From Rostrohypoxylon terebratum (Eukaryota > Ascomycota > Sordariomycetes > Xylariales > Hypoxylaceae): 64,000 bases of DNA. Position numbers and translations under genes: made by a program. The stretch lies in assembly GCA_022497145.1 (NCBI GenBank), contig MU385883.1:186001-250000 (forward strand), written 5' to 3'. Every line of letters starts with the position of its first letter. The first letter of the stretch is position 1. This document shows positions 1-13,362 of this stretch, piece by piece. Under the pieces are notes generated by a model. The model had not been told where the DNA came from, did no database searches, and was given only the letters and a program-made list of their open reading frames with translations.

Positions 1-960
1 AGAGGAAACCTGCAGCGAGGCGCAGGGGGGGTTCGGCTTGCTGGGTCGACCAGCGTTAACTAAAAGGCATCCGGAAAAATGACACGTCAAGTTCCTGTCC
101 CTACTCCTACTTCTAACCCGTCTCCTTCTTCTCCTTGCCGTTACTGCTGACCTACACATGAGGCTGACTTACCTTGAACATATACCGTGGTGAGGGAGCT
201 AAGGTGTAAGTCCGAGGTCATGTAAGTCTTAGATATGCGGTACGCAGCTTGCCGGTTACTAACTTACCAGACAACCTACCAGCCCTTCGATGATCCGTGC
301 TCGACAAGCGACAGCGCATCAACGCCGACTTATATCCAAGGTACGTCGACGTGTCGCTTCGCCGGTCCTTCCCTTCTCGTCACAATTCTCATCACCGGGT
401 CAATTCTCGGTGTCAATGATTCCATTGGCGACAGAAAACGTGCCTTGGGCTCTCATAACACTTGCCCTTTCCCTCCCCTGTACGACGGGACACCAGGGGT
501 GGAGGCCGCTCCGGAAGAATAACATTGGTGATAGATCAGGTCGCACAAAGCTGTGCCCATTAGCACAACATTTGAGCGACGCAACTCTCGGTGAGGATTG
601 GTTGGCCTCACCGACTGACCTTTTTTTTCTCCTCTACGCGCCATGGTCTCCTGCCATCGACTCAACCTGTCAGAAGCGAGAAGAGAAAGAGGAACCGTGG
701 AGCCATATGCAAGCTATAGCGTCTAGAACCTGCGGAGGTTGTTTTCGTTTAGCATTATTCGCACATTTTAACGCAGATCTATTAAGAGACTATGACGCAC
801 AGAACACAAGGGCCGTCGAGCCGAAGATCGACAAAAATGGTTTTTGCTGCTGTTGTTATTGTTGTTGTTGTTGTGTGGTTGTCACATTCAGGGGTAACTA
901 ACTAACATACAGACATCCACATTCGTGATGCCCAACGGCGAGAGGTGGGCAGAAAAAAAA

Positions 961-1014
961 ATATATACCTACACACACACATATATACACATATACACAT
1001 ATACACACAAACAA
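961..1014. repeat. TA/CA dinucleotide microsatellite
   Basis: Alternating ATAT and ACAC blocks form an impure (TA)n(CA)n tract. It lies in non-coding DNA and explains the Thr/His/Ile/Tyr-rich open frame that crosses it. Confidence 0.9.
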
Positions 1015-2017
1015 ACAGCGTGCTAAAGAAACCCGGCCATTTGGGAGGAGGTATGGGCAGCTGTCAACGGGCCTCCCCGTATTCTTTAGCTCCTAGCTCT
1101 CTGTCCTACGTAAATAAAAGTGACCAGCCGGGCAAATTTGGGAGACCTAGGTACTTGAAGGTGAGCTGATTGCCTTAGGCCAAAGTTACAGAGCTATACC
1201 CACAAGGGCGCGGATGGGCGGTCAAAATATGACCTGTCACTTTCTCGTAGAATGTTACGAACCGATTCGAGACCCGTTCGGGCTAGCTCGCTGCCCAAGC
1301 GGGATACCGGACCCCCATTCTGTCGGCACGATTACCACCCAAGAATTCCATCCGTGACTTTTTAAGCTTATGTATGCCCTCATAGGGAGTCGTTCCTACG
1401 GATCGGGTTCAGCCTCTGGGAGGGTTGCTTGCCTAATCGGACCAGGGGCAGCAACCACGCATGCGCGCTGCGAATATAGCCGTTCGCAAATGACCGCCTG
1501 CAGATACTGGTCGTACATAGATCCTAGACTTTTGCACCTTGCTGCTGATAGCTGGAGTCGGACAAAGGACAAAGCTGCGATGGTGCTTCAAGCTGAAAGA
1601 GGGCCACACACCTCGCGGAGGCAGAGGGGGCAGAGGAGCAGAGGAGCAGAGGCACCAAAACCTGCAAGGCCTCTCTCATCTTAGACTTGATGAAACGTCA
1701 GTGAGAGAGAGGCCCTACCCACCCCCCGAAAAAAGCGAGTTTCCCTTGCAGCTGTGGCGAAGCACGACCGCTGCTGGTAATTTGAAGCCGCAACCTATGA
1801 ACAGGCCAGAATCCCTGAGCGTCAGATCAGTCTCAGCACCAACCTGCATTGACAGCTCTGTGGGGTAAATGCGGCCTGTACATACTAGTAGGCTGGATGG
1901 CGCACATAGTCTTTTCTTCGCGTGCCAGCCCACCGTCCTGACTGGTCTGAGCTCATTACACACACACAGCCTAAAGCTGCTGAGGCTTGCTGTCGGGGTT
2001 GGTCGTTTCGCGTGGGC

Positions 2018-2067
2018 CACACACACACACACGCACACGCACGCACACGCACACGCACATACACACC
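2018..2067. repeat. CA microsatellite with CACG interruptions
   Basis: A (CA)n run is interrupted by regular G substitutions, giving CACG units. The Val/Cys/Ala-rich frame on the minus strand and the Thr/His frame on the plus strand are products of this repeat. Confidence 0.9.
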
Positions 2068-2445
2068 CCGTCCCCAGCAAACAAACGTGCCTTAGTCTGT
2101 AAGATGTTTCCTGACGTAGTTGTAACAGCGCAAGATTGGGCGGGTACTTAAGATGAGGTTTCGATCTAAATAATACTTGTTTGGCCGCTGAGGAAGGAGA
2201 GGCAGAAAGAGTGTCATAGCGACGATAGGGATATCCGCTGGTTTATTAGGTCTAGTTTGTAAACCGCGCGTCGTCGACACCAGCGACTAGCGATAAAAGA
2301 AGGTACAGCCTCGAGGTTAGGTATCTAAATAAGACGAACAAAAAAGAAACTACTAATAATAAAAAGGGGTAGAAATACATAGCCCCTTGACAGCTCGACG
2401 GATCCGACGGCGTGGTTAAGGGTCCATTTTTATTCACGTGTAGTC

Positions 2446-2640
2446 GGGGGGGGGGGGGGGGGGGGGGGGCGGGGGGGGGGGGGTTGGGTCTGGGAAAAAA
2501 GCCCTCCACGCCGGGGAGCGTTTTGGGGAGGTGGAACGGCGAGGGTGGGAGTATNNNNNNNNNNCGCGCGGGCGCCGCCCCCGGCCCCCCCCCCCGCCGC
2601 CCGGCGCCCGCGCCGCGCCCCCCCCCCCCCCCCCCCCGGC
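2446..2640. other. Assembly gap flanked by poly-G and poly-C
   Basis: Ten N bases lie at 2555-2564. To the left, 2446-2483 is pure G apart from one C at 2470. To the right, 2565-2640 is almost entirely G and C and includes a run of 20 C at 2618-2637. The Pro- and Gly-rich frames here have no biological meaning. The flanks may be a real G-quadruplex-forming block that stopped sequencing, or low-quality sequence at a contig join. Confidence 0.9.
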
Positions 2641-4892
2641 CTGGGGTGTTTGGGCTAGCGAGAAATCGCATCTCACTCGCTGGAAGCTTTCTAGAAGAGG
2701 AAACGGAACTTGAGCTGCTATCTAAGTTCCTCGGCTTAATGCAGGACCGCCTCGTCCAATGGGCTTCCGCAGCTAGTCTGGGCTTGCTGCAAATCTAGAG
2801 CTAGCTTACCCCCCGAAAGGTGTTCGCCCTGAGAAGAAGAAGAAAACGAGAAAAGGCGTTGCATCTCGCCGTCGTATCGCTTAAGCTTCGAGATGGGGGG
2901 GAACTTGCCAAACTTCCCGGCCAGGTAGCATCTTCACTGCACGAGTAGATGAAAAACCCCCACGGTATGGGTCATCGAGTTGATGAGAGTTGATTAACTC
3001 GACGGCACATGACAAAAATCGGGACGGCGAACCTTGGAACGTAGATAATCGGCACCAAGTGGCGGCGCTCGATCCGAACGAGATGACCAAGAATAGACCC
3101 CCATGTCGCTTGGAGGGAAATCATGAACTTCTGCAAGTAGTCGTACGATGTGTACGATGTGTGGAGATCGACAAGAGCATTTCATCATCCTCTCGGGGAT
3201 GACTCGACAGCAAGCTACTCCTACCGTAGTGTCTAATAGCTCAAATCTTGGAATGGAAACCTTGAATTGTCACTGCATTCACGTGAACACGGCAAGTGGA
3301 GCTTTCGTAGGGTTGGCTTGTAGGGTTATAGGGTTATATGTTGTAGGGGTTGTCTTTTTTTTTTTTTTTTTATCTAGCCCTTCTAATTTCGACTCGACAA
3401 GTTAAGAAGAAGAAGAAGAAGAAAGGTCCTAATAGACATGAACCGGAATCCCATGTGGAGGTAGGCAGAATTCCATCCATCTCTACCATGTAAGACGGTA
3501 GATCAAGAAAGAATTGGCGATAAGAAAGCCAGAAAGCCAACCCATGTAGATGGGAAGGAATTCTTGGTTTGCCTCCAGCTCTAACTAGGGGACTGTCACC
3601 AGGTAGATCGCTGGCCAATTGATGCGCTACAGCACTGCGGTCAGCGGCTTAATATCGAAATAAACCGAAATTCAACCTTTTGAAACGAGATGATTCGTAT
3701 TTACCGTTACAAAGGGAGGGAAAATGGGAAACGTGTTCTTCTATATGGCTAGTCCATGTCAGAAGGTATCAAGGCACTAAGGCATCAGAGCACAAGAGGG
3801 AGGTATCAAGGTAAATCCTTCTCTTTTTTTTCATTTTAAGCCTCTACTATGTAAGCTTCGGGAAGATTGGTCTGACAATCATGGGGCATGGAGGTGCGCG
3901 TTCCCCGAGGGGTCATCTACATACATAATAATGTACACATTGTACACATTTTGCCCAATAGATCGCTAGCGAAGAATAAACGACCATTAGCAAAATAACC
4001 CTGCGTAATAGAAACAATTGTCCAGCTGAATGGTGCAAACATGCAGACATGCTGCATGGTACATAATATTACCATTATCATTATGTTTTTTTTCCCTGCT
4101 AGGCTTTCCCCAGACGACGAATCTGACATCCATATATTAGATACAAGATTACTGGATCCTTCCGGACGGCAGTACCAGATGAGGAGCCAGATACGATAAC
4201 GTGTATCGTGTATCGTGTATTACCGTGTATCGCCAAAGGCGTTATGCGGAACAAATCATTGACAGCAAGGGGCGGAAGAGGGGCAAGCAATAGTACTTGG
4301 TTATCCTAGGACCTATGTAATGTAATTATCAAAAAAAAAAAGCGAGATCGAGGCGGACGAGGCGGACCTGGTCCCTCGTCAAACATTGGTGACCGAGCAC
4401 TCGCCCATTGGAAATATGCATCTTGATATATAGTACATCGAATACATCAAAGTACCTACTGTAAATGATGGTTCATGCCTCTGATAAAAAAGGGAAACGG
4501 ATTTGTGGACGCACGTGGCGGCGAGACTTCCAAGCTTGGAATACACAGTACGAATAACGTCTACCATCGTTATTGAAACGGCTCTGTTAATAGGGCAGGA
4601 CGGGCAACCGGACGGTGTAGAATAGTGTACTACTAGTTCGGCCAACGCCAAGAAAGATGATGAAGCATCTATACGATCGTTTGTTTTACCAATTACTAGA
4701 CGAAGAGTGCCTCGGTTAACTCATAGATGGATTTCTCTAAAGCATCATCGTAGGCTATTACAAGCTTCGTATATTAAGGAGTGTTGATTATTAATAAGAG
4801 GAAAAGAGAGAGAAAAAGGGGGCAGGGGTTAAGAAATTTGTTATCGCGTACAAGGTTATCAATCGTGTAATACCACTAATTGGAAGTATTAG

Positions 4893-4979
4893 GTATGGAT
4901 GTATAGATGTACTGTACGTGCTGTTGTATTACATAGTGTAGTAGTACTAGATACTGCTGTACATACAATGCATCCATAC
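4893..4979. repeat. Inverted repeat (weak hairpin)
   Basis: GTATGGATG at 4893-4901 is matched by its exact reverse complement at 4971-4979. Further short complementary words lie inside the loop. No function is assigned. Confidence 0.4.
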
Positions 4980-5342
4980 ATCTAGTGTATAGTAAAATAT
5001 GCTATGCCATGCTAGTGCTAGCGTTCCTAGTAGCGTTGAAGCTGCCAATTCTTAATGCCGGTAATCCGTCTTGGGCAAGCTTCAAAATCTCCATCGCCAA
5101 GAAAGACTCGTCAAACCAGTAGGGCTGTCGACATCAACTAAAAATCAACTAAAACAACTAAATTGCCTAAATCATCTAAATGACCTAAAAATAATCCCAG
5201 CTAAGAACTAAACTATCTTTTTCTTCTTTTTCTTCACTATTCTTTTCGTATTCTCGGTTTCAACAAGCGAAAGGGGGGGCGATCTCGTTTTTTTTACGGT
5301 TTGACAATAGTGTTTAATCTAGCCACCACATTAGACATTAGT

Positions 5343-5377
5343 TATAGGTATAGGTATAGGTATAGGTATAGGTATAG
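5343..5377. repeat. TATAGG hexanucleotide tandem repeat
   Basis: Nearly six perfect copies of TATAGG (equivalently GGTATA) stand in tandem in non-coding DNA. Confidence 0.95.
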
Positions 5378-5827
5378 CACGGGAGGTAGGAGGTCAATAG
5401 AACGAGATAGGTACTGGAATACTAAAATGTACCTACCTATCTGTCCCACCTTGCACGCCCATCCGATACGGTAACGCTGGTTGCAAATTCCGCCGATGCA
5501 TGTCCAAGTGGTGGATGTGGTGGATGTCGATAGTCTACGTAGGTCTGTCTAGGCATGCTCCCATAGCGTATTTAAGCGTGTTTAAACTCTATTATAAGGT
5601 ACCCATAGCTGCCCTTTAAAGTCTTTTAAAGTCTTTAATGTGTCTTGAATAAGTGCCCATCGAGGCAAGCAGCATGCAGCAAGCAAGCAGCTAAGGCATG
5701 CACAAGAAGTATTGCGTTGTAGCTAAACTCTACAGCCGGCATAGATACTTAAGGTTCATAACAAAGTTCACAACAAAAGGTAATTAGCTGGAGGGTCGTC
5801 ATGCAGGCAATGATCAATGATTCCCTC

Positions 5828-5849
5828 CTCTCTCTCTCTCTCTCTCTCT
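5828..5849. repeat. CT microsatellite
   Basis: An uninterrupted (CT)11 run begins a longer pyrimidine-rich stretch to about 5905. Confidence 0.9.
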
Positions 5850-6608
5850 TCTCGCCTCCATCTCCGTCCCTATCACCCCTCCGTCCCAGTCCCAGTCTCC
5901 GTCCCCGGCAAATGCAAAAGGCCATATACAGTATTAGCAGCATAGGTAGGCGTAGTAGTCGAGTCATCGTCAATACATTCAATACATGCAGGTCTGACGA
6001 AATACATACTCGATTTCTCGACGGCCTCGAAAGTGGCATGAAAAGTAGCATTCTCGCCGACCTCCATGTTTTTTTCTTTTTTCTTTTTTTTGGGGGGGGG
6101 GGAATCTGGCCTGATTATTTCGCCGTCGTCAGGTTTCAGCGCATCTCGCGCCGACTGCCTCTTCGGGAAACTACCAAGTGATTATTGCGATTGTTGCGTG
6201 GCGGTCGTAAGTAGCGGTTCATTTTAGTCAGTGGTCGGTGGTCGGTGGTTGGTAGCCGATGCCAGATGCTCGATCCGTGATGGTTGATGGTTGATGGGGG
6301 TTGATGGGGGTTGAAGGGGGAAAGGGTTCCATTACTGTAGACAGACGATCCCGGGACGCGATCCGTCTCCCGTCGCGGGTCGCCGACCTGGGTTTGCCGT
6401 TGCCGTATCCGTAGTCGTACTCTTCGACCGAACGAGGAGGGGTTGCCGAGGGGGGCAGGCCTTTCCAGGGCCTAGGACCTGACAGAGCGCCTTTTTCCGA
6501 CATTCCGGCTCGTGGCTTTTGGGGGGAAAGGGGGGGCAAGAAAAAACGAGGCGCGAAATGCGTGACGATAGAACGAAACGGACATGTGAACATGGGGGGG
6601 CCTAGCCG

Positions 6609-6669
6609 GTGACGGGTAACGGGTAACGGGTAACGGGGAGACCGGGGAGACCGGGGAGAATGGGGAGAA
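6609..6669. repeat. GGGTAAC and GGGGAGACC short tandem repeats
   Basis: Three to four copies of GGGTAAC run directly into three to four variants of GGGGAGACC/GGGGAGAA. The first unit superficially resembles telomere repeats but is 7 nt and differs from the filamentous-fungal TTAGGG. Confidence 0.85.
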
Positions 6670-6943
6670 CGGGGGGAACGGAGCGATCTGTTTACTCAGA
6701 AGAAAATAATACGGCAAAAGAAAAGAAAAAGAAAGGAAAGGAAAAAGAAAAAAAAAGGCTATGGAGGGGCTGATCATGAGGCTTACCAGCCAGTCAGCTA
6801 TAAAAATGCCGTAAGAGGGATCAGCTCCTTGACAACTGACTGTCTCTCATGCAGTTTTTTAGGCCGTTTTTTTTTAGCGGTGCACCGTAATGTAAATGAA
6901 TCATGCACATCCGCCCGCACGCACACACATACCGCACCATACG

Positions 6944-6986
6944 CATACACATACATACATACATACATACACACACTCACTCACTC
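6944..6986. repeat. CATA and CACT microsatellite
   Basis: A CATA tandem run passes into ACTC repeats. It lies in non-coding DNA. Confidence 0.9.
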
Positions 6987-7430
6987 AAAGCGGGAGAGAG
7001 GGGAGAGAACTAGAGCGGCGTACGTTCTCTCTCTTTCTCTCTCCTCATAAGTTCAAACGCTGTTCGGCGAATCTGGTCGAGCTCTTTTTGAACTGTTGCA
7101 CGTTTTCGTGGTATTGGGGGAAACCGACCACTGAAGCATCCCCAAGGGAAGCTGGTTACGTCCTCAATTTCCATATGCAGCTCGGGGACGCAGTCTGTAG
7201 ATGCCGCACGTAACGGCGAACAGAAAACCCTCCCGTAAACATAATATCCCTCTCCCATCATACCTAACCACCCCCCTTGGGCCCGTATATGTCCCCTCGT
7301 TTTTTCACCCCCATTCTCCTTCCGCGGGCGTGTCTTGTACCATCGAGACCGCCTGCGAACCAGCTACGCGATGTCGGTTGTCACATCGTGAGGGGATCCG
7401 TGGGAGGGGCATACCAAGCAAAGCATATAA

Positions 7431-7461
7431 TATATGTATGTATGTACGTATGTATGTATGG
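7431..7461. repeat. TATG microsatellite
   Basis: Tandem TATG/TACG units in non-coding DNA account for a Met/Tyr/Val-rich open frame. Confidence 0.9.
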
Positions 7462-8083
7462 ATATATTATGTACGCGTAGACCACAGGCGAGGTTCGAGA
7501 CGAGAAATCCGCATCCAAGGTGAGTTTTTTTAGTCAGCCATGTAGCCTCGCAGATCCCCACGTTGATATCATGTAGGTCAAGTCGATGTGTGGGAGATGT
7601 CGAGATAAGAGTGGATAGCGGATAGGCAATGTACGTAGGCATGTAGGCATGTAGGCACATAGGCACATAGGATTAGATGATCAGCTCGAGACCGATTTCT
7701 CGAAACCAAACATGGGAGTGAGATGGAATGTCGATGTGAGTTACGATACGAGTCCGGGGAAATTCCCATTACTACGAACCAGAGCACGCGACATTGGCGG
7801 CTCGCTGTGCAACGACGTCCGCGGGTGTCTATCCGAAAGGCAGCCTCTGCATCAGTGCGACGATGCATGTGCGATTGGATGGTGTCGTGGCCATAGACTG
7901 AGAAAAATCGGTCGATGGCGATGGGCAGGATGAGGGCTGCATGAACTTTTTTTTTTCCTTTGGGGGCCCTTTTTTAGAAATCTTGGAATATTATGTGTCG
8001 TCGAAATTTTCAAAATAAACCCACGAGGGAATAGTGTGGCACGGTCGTCGACCACCTCCTACATCCTACATAACGTACGTACT

Positions 8084-8149
8084 TACATACATACCCATAC
8101 ATACATACATACATACCTACCCATACATACGTACATACATACATACATC
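8084..8149. repeat. CATA microsatellite
   Basis: Long impure (CATA)n run with CCTA and CGTA variants, about 66 bases, in non-coding DNA. Confidence 0.9.
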
Positions 8150-8584
8150 GTGATCAAATCGTTCCAAGATAGACGATTGCCATCTGCCATTCCTCCCAGA
8201 GATTCTCTGCGAGCCGCTCTTAGCGAGGTTGACGTGCAGGGGGCATGGCTGCCGCACTAATCGTCATCCTCGGAGCAGGATGTGGCTAGGCTTGCCAATT
8301 GAGCTATCCTGATTGTCCAAGATGCCCTACGCAGCTGGCGTGCATGGGTGGCTTTCTTTTACTTGCATGGGGGGACGTTACCTCGCGTCGTAGTCTTGAT
8401 GCTAGGGACGCAGTCCCGGATCGACGAGAGGGATTGCACCGCTCGTCTCGCGATGGAGCATCCTCTGCATTGGGTATTGCGTGTGTTGTATATAGAGGTA
8501 GGTAGCGCATTAGGTCTTTGGGTCTTGGGTACTATTAAGGGTTACGTCCAGGATAATAGGCCGAAGACTACCCCCCGCGTTAGT

Positions 8585-8626
8585 GATGACTCGATGACTC
8601 GATGACGAGTAACGAGTGACGAGTGA
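8585..8626. repeat. GACTC/GAGT short direct and inverted repeats
   Basis: Two to three direct GATGACTC copies are followed by ACGAGT copies. GACTCG and CGAGTC-like words face each other, so the block is both tandem and partly self-complementary. Confidence 0.6.
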
Positions 8627-9535
8627 GAAGAGGAAGCAGGATGGTTTGAAGGATGCGCTGCTGGCGTGGTTGAAGCACATCTAATAGTATTTGTCGCCGT
8701 TTTATATCCCTAAACTTGACCCTTCTGGTCGATCATGCCTTTCCGGCGTCATGTTTTTTTTTTGCTTTTTCCTAGAGCGCGGGAATGCCCGTCGCCTAAA
8801 TTGTATGGCTTGTACGGCATGTCGCGGCCTGTAACGGCATGTAATGTACTGTAAGGATGACATAGATCGTGACAGTTGCTGAGGGGTACGGACGGGGATT
8901 GACGATGGACATCTCCACGTCTTCATGGGGTTTTCATGGATTTTTCGTGGGACTTCATGGGACTTCGTGGAACTTCGATAAATAGTAATCGCAGTCTAAA
9001 CGCTGTTTAAAGAAATATACCTAATATTGTAGCATCGTCCCCGTCCCGCATATGTCAGAGGCTTCAGACATTGGGAAATGGTCGAAAAAAAGTCCTCGTG
9101 ACACCTGGCCCCTGCCTTGTTCCGGGCGGATTGGTTAGGAAGGGTAAAGACGGTAGACCAATCATCGGGTCCATACCTCTCAATAAGCGGTGTTGATGGC
9201 ACCAGTGAGAGTCCGCTTCAGTTCCAAAACGGGTTTTCCCATTAGCTAGGGCAAGGATTACACGGGAGACCTATGATATGTATCCGTCCTGTCATCAAGA
9301 TGGATCCCTTTTTCGATCTCGCATTTGGCGGATGCTCTACAAGGAGATAGGAAGATCAATCGATGTTTATTCGACAATAAAAGTGATCATGTGTTTGGAG
9401 GACCCAGGAGAGGGGTTCATTTCGCCTTATTACCCTCGTTACCAGGTGTTGAAAGGACCGAGATGACAAGGCACGGAACCAGGGACCTACTACGGCGCAT
9501 CGAGATACATACTATGTGATCGTCTCCATCGTCAT

Positions 9536-9569
9536 GGTTGCGGTTGCGGTTGCGGTTACGGTTGCGATT
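9536..9569. repeat. GGTTGC hexanucleotide repeat
   Basis: About five GGTTGC units with one GGTTAC variant. Read on the minus strand they give the Arg-Asn repeats seen in one open frame, which is therefore not a gene. Confidence 0.95.
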
Positions 9570-12500
9570 GTGGGTTGAGATGTATAATGGGGTTATTGAT
9601 CCTCCAGTCCGCGCGCTCGGTTTGAAGATTTCCCAGGTTGGGAGGGGGTGAATTGACAGGATTAGAGAGAAAAAAGAGAAAAAAAAAATCCTAACAAGCA
9701 TCTCCACCGTCAGAACCGTCAGAACCGTCAGAACTGTGCCGAAAATGCCGGTGAATTTTGTCCGCGACTCCGTAGCTTACAACTTTGCTAATCCTCCTCG
9801 CGCTGCCTACCCTACAAAACTCAGGACGACGGATTTGGAAATGCATTCTGCGGGCTGATTGGACCTAAGCCGGTTGATCTACTCGCCATTCGATTTATGG
9901 GAGCTGAAATCGCTGCCAAGAATTGTCGATTGTCCAAGCGGCTTTCTCGTAGACTACTACGTCGTGCAACTTGAGGGCGAAGAAAAGGGGGGAGAAGAAA
10001 ACGTAAATGCTAATACATATTACTTTCGTATATACCTCTCGACATATTATTAGATTTCGGCCAGACAAACAGCTCGGAGGTCCGAAATATATACGCGCCG
10101 GTCCTAAGATTCCTCCTTAGGCTGGGCAGCGCCCGATCATAGAAGGCCGCAAGAGCCGTAGGTTGCATGCTACATCTCCAGTAATCCATAGCACTCACAT
10201 ACTTAGGACCTTAGGGCCTAGGTAGTGTGTAGGATGAAGGGGATAAATGAACATTAAAGTCTAGATGAAAATCTCGATGGAATGTCAAGCCCACCGCCAG
10301 ATGGATGTTTCTGTTCTTAGAACAGAACAATGGCAACCTAATGCGCATCGCAGTGTGCAGAACAGCGGTGCAAGCGACGGTGCATACTCTGTACATATTA
10401 TATTACCTGGAAGTTAAAAACGGCTGTCTCACAGCCTTGGCCCTTGGGTGTGTGTATGAATAACGTGTGTTAGCATGTTAGTGTGAGTGTGTGTGAGTGT
10501 GAGTGTGGGCTAATATGCTCGCCTAGGTACTCTGTAAAAAGCGTAGAAGGCGTAAGAAGCGTAAATACGAGCCGATGCTACAATGGGTATTTTGGGTATT
10601 TTGACGATGACCCGAACCTAAGGGACGCTCTACCTCGCCCAGCTCGTCCTGCAGACAAATACGATACGAAAATACGGTGTTGCGCAAATCAATGGATCGA
10701 TGTCGAGCGGCGAGATTACGATTGGCCAGTGTCTAGGAACCCCCCCTGACGCTAACTGCAGCATGATGATGTGGAGTTGAGGCATGCACCCAACAGGGTC
10801 CTTGAGCAGGGCTGCAGAACAAAAGAGATCTGCCTTCGAGAAGACGGTTTCGGCGTTTTGTGACAGGAGTTCGGCTGCTTGACTGGTTGGCTACCTACCT
10901 GCCTACCTGCCTGCCTGCCTACCAGGCCCTACCTATACTTTGTCTGATACTTTGTACAAGTACATCTGATCACCATCTTCGCAGACGCACCGTCGTCGTC
11001 CCCCTCTCTCTAGCGTATAGGCCTTGCCAGGTAGATATTAGCAGATTAGCAGATTGACAAGACTAGGAAGATGATAATTAATACCTGGTACTACTAGGTA
11101 GAAAAGTCGAGGCGCCCCTCGACTATCTGACTATTATCTGGCTATTATTTGTGTATCTGTGAAACCGCTTGACAAGCTAGGTCTGGCTGGATCTGGGGAA
11201 GATTATCTTGACGTGCGAAATCGTATACGGTTAACAAATGATGATGGGCGCAGGGAGACGAATGGGAGTTCGTACGCCGGTGGAGAGAAGGATAATTACA
11301 GGACCTGATGATCGCACTGCTATGTAGAGATTTTGACGTAATCCTTCATTCTCCCTCTTATTTTTATTTTTTATTTTTTTTGGGTTAGTTGGTTGGTTGG
11401 TTGTTGTGGTTGTTGTTGTTGTCCGTCTAGTGCCTTGAATTTCGGCACCATCCCCGCGAAGATGCGAGGAAGTCCACGTGTGGGGAGAACTTTAGGACAA
11501 GCAAGGTACGAATGTTTGGATTGGGCCCTTTTTCTTTTTTTCTTTTTTTTTTCCTTCTTTCTTACCTAGGAATAATTTATCGTCGTCTCGCGGAGGTCAC
11601 AAATATGTACCCCTCCAGCTCGTCCATCTTCGTTCGCCTAGACCGGTGATTAGTCGTCACATTTTGACAGGGCAGGTTTTAGCATCTCGCATTCTCCACC
11701 AGCGCCTGAAAACCGCATTTTAAGCTTAGGGTACGAAGTAAGCCAAGCACTCTGGCACTTTGAGCAAGATGTCAAGATGTAACGGATACATACCTACACA
11801 CACCACATACACACCACACGGACCATGACCCACGACGGTGAGGGATTAGGAACTAGAATATTCTAAAGCATTTCCGAAGTTGGAATGTCCTTGCAAGGAG
11901 AGAAAAAAAAGGTCTCCCTTGGCCCCCTAATGCCGGTGGTATTATTAATAATATACCGTCGAGGATAATATTATGGTATCAGTGCAGATACCTAGTAAAA
12001 AGTACTATCGTCATCAACTTAATAACGACACGCTCCCTGAAGCGGTGAGTAGCATCATCGTAAGTTTTGAGCGCCAGTACGATCGGGATCAGGTGCTCAA
12101 GTGCTCACTCTGGCCGGGTAAATAATTCCGGCCAGAAGAGGCGAGACATGGTAAAGGGAGATATATCGCAAGTGTATAACCATAATGCCGTTGGGTCAGG
12201 AAGATGATCTCGAGACGCGCAAGGCCACAGACTCGGAGAAAGAAGAACGAAAGTGAAAAAAAAGAACTCATGGACTCGTAGACTCGTGGCCTTAGGACAC
12301 CAGGGCTCGCGGAGCCGCGGGGCGTGTTGCTGTTGGACGGAGGTTTGGCACCGCCGTCCTACGATACAGCGAGATCTACAATTACGGGGGTGGACGGCAT
12401 GGGGGCCATGCAAGGTCGGCGTGTAATGGTAGGTTGCGTCTGGCACGTCTCGATCGTTTAGATGCTATGACTGGCCAGGAGAAAGAAAAGGCCAGGCAAC

Positions 12501-13337
12501 CTTTTACTATCGCCATGACAGACCGGTTGGATAGCTGGTTAGGTAGATAGGTCGATTACCAGACAGCCAGATTACCTAGTAGTTTGAAATATACCTAGAG
12601 GAGTATCAGTGGTGGATTTGGTTGTATCAGTTGTATTGGCTATAGTAGTCGGATTAGTTGATGAGTAGCCGGATTCGAATAAAGTGAAATTGTATTGGTT
12701 TGCTAAAAAGGATCGTCGTCGGCGAATGTGCGCATTGTGTGTTGTCCTGGTCCTTTATGGTGTGTTTCCAGTCCATTTCCAGTCCATTTCAAGGCAGTTC
12801 AAGGTTTCTCCATCATCGATAAGTACACCGGGAATCGGAAAAGGATGGAAGCACAATGCCTATTCCTTCGATTTCGATTTGTGTTTCGATTGTTCGATTG
12901 TTCCAATGTCCCCCCCATGCCCCATGCCATGTCCTAATGTGTCAAATGTCCCAACCTTCCTGATGCGCGAAGCGACTCGCAGCAAACCAGAGATGAGAAG
13001 CGAAAGAGGAAGAAGACGAAGAAAAAGAAGAGAAAGGGGGGGGAAGGAGAAAATTTGCGAAATGCGACAGAAGACCAGACCAGAAACGAAAAAAAAAACA
13101 AAAACAAAAAACAATCACATATGAAACCATCACCTCTCTCAACTCTCGACTACTTATTTCCCCCCCCACGATACACATCCATACACACATATACATATAC
13201 ATATTAACCAAGGTTCATCGAGATATCTTGATTTGAGTGGGTTTTCTTTTTTGGTTAGAGTTGGTAGCGGTGCGCATCATCGAATGTCTTGCAGAATTGG
13301 CTGCCTAGGTCCTAGGTCCTACATACCTAGTACTTGA

Positions 13338-13362
13338 CCTACCTACTACATATGTAGGTAGG
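13338..13362. repeat. Perfect inverted repeat of CCTACCTAC
   Basis: CCTACCTAC at 13338-13346 is followed after 7 bases by its exact reverse complement GTAGGTAGG at 13354-13362. The hairpin sits beside tandem CCTAGGT copies at 13303-13320 and is part of the dispersed CCTAGGTA-type family. Confidence 0.8.

Larger units (their letters stand above)
1..2445. other. Intergenic DNA, no gene recognised
   Basis: Open frames here are short (up to about 200 codons), overlap on both strands and show no known motif or plausible exon structure. The longest, 290-901 on the plus strand, ends in a run of Cys and Val codons that comes from a TTG/TGT simple repeat. The stretch holds CA/TA microsatellites (listed separately). 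An ACCTAGGTAC motif at 1145-1154 belongs to the dispersed family described in the findings. I see nothing else I can support. Confidence 0.6.

Noticed and set aside
290..901. 203-codon plus-strand open frame, the longest in the first 18 kb
   Set aside because: It overlaps other frames on both strands, has no domain, and ends in Cys/Val runs made by a TTG/TGT repeat.
5343..9569. Regularly repeated short units as a possible CRISPR array
   Set aside because: These are contiguous microsatellites without spacers, in a eukaryotic genome.
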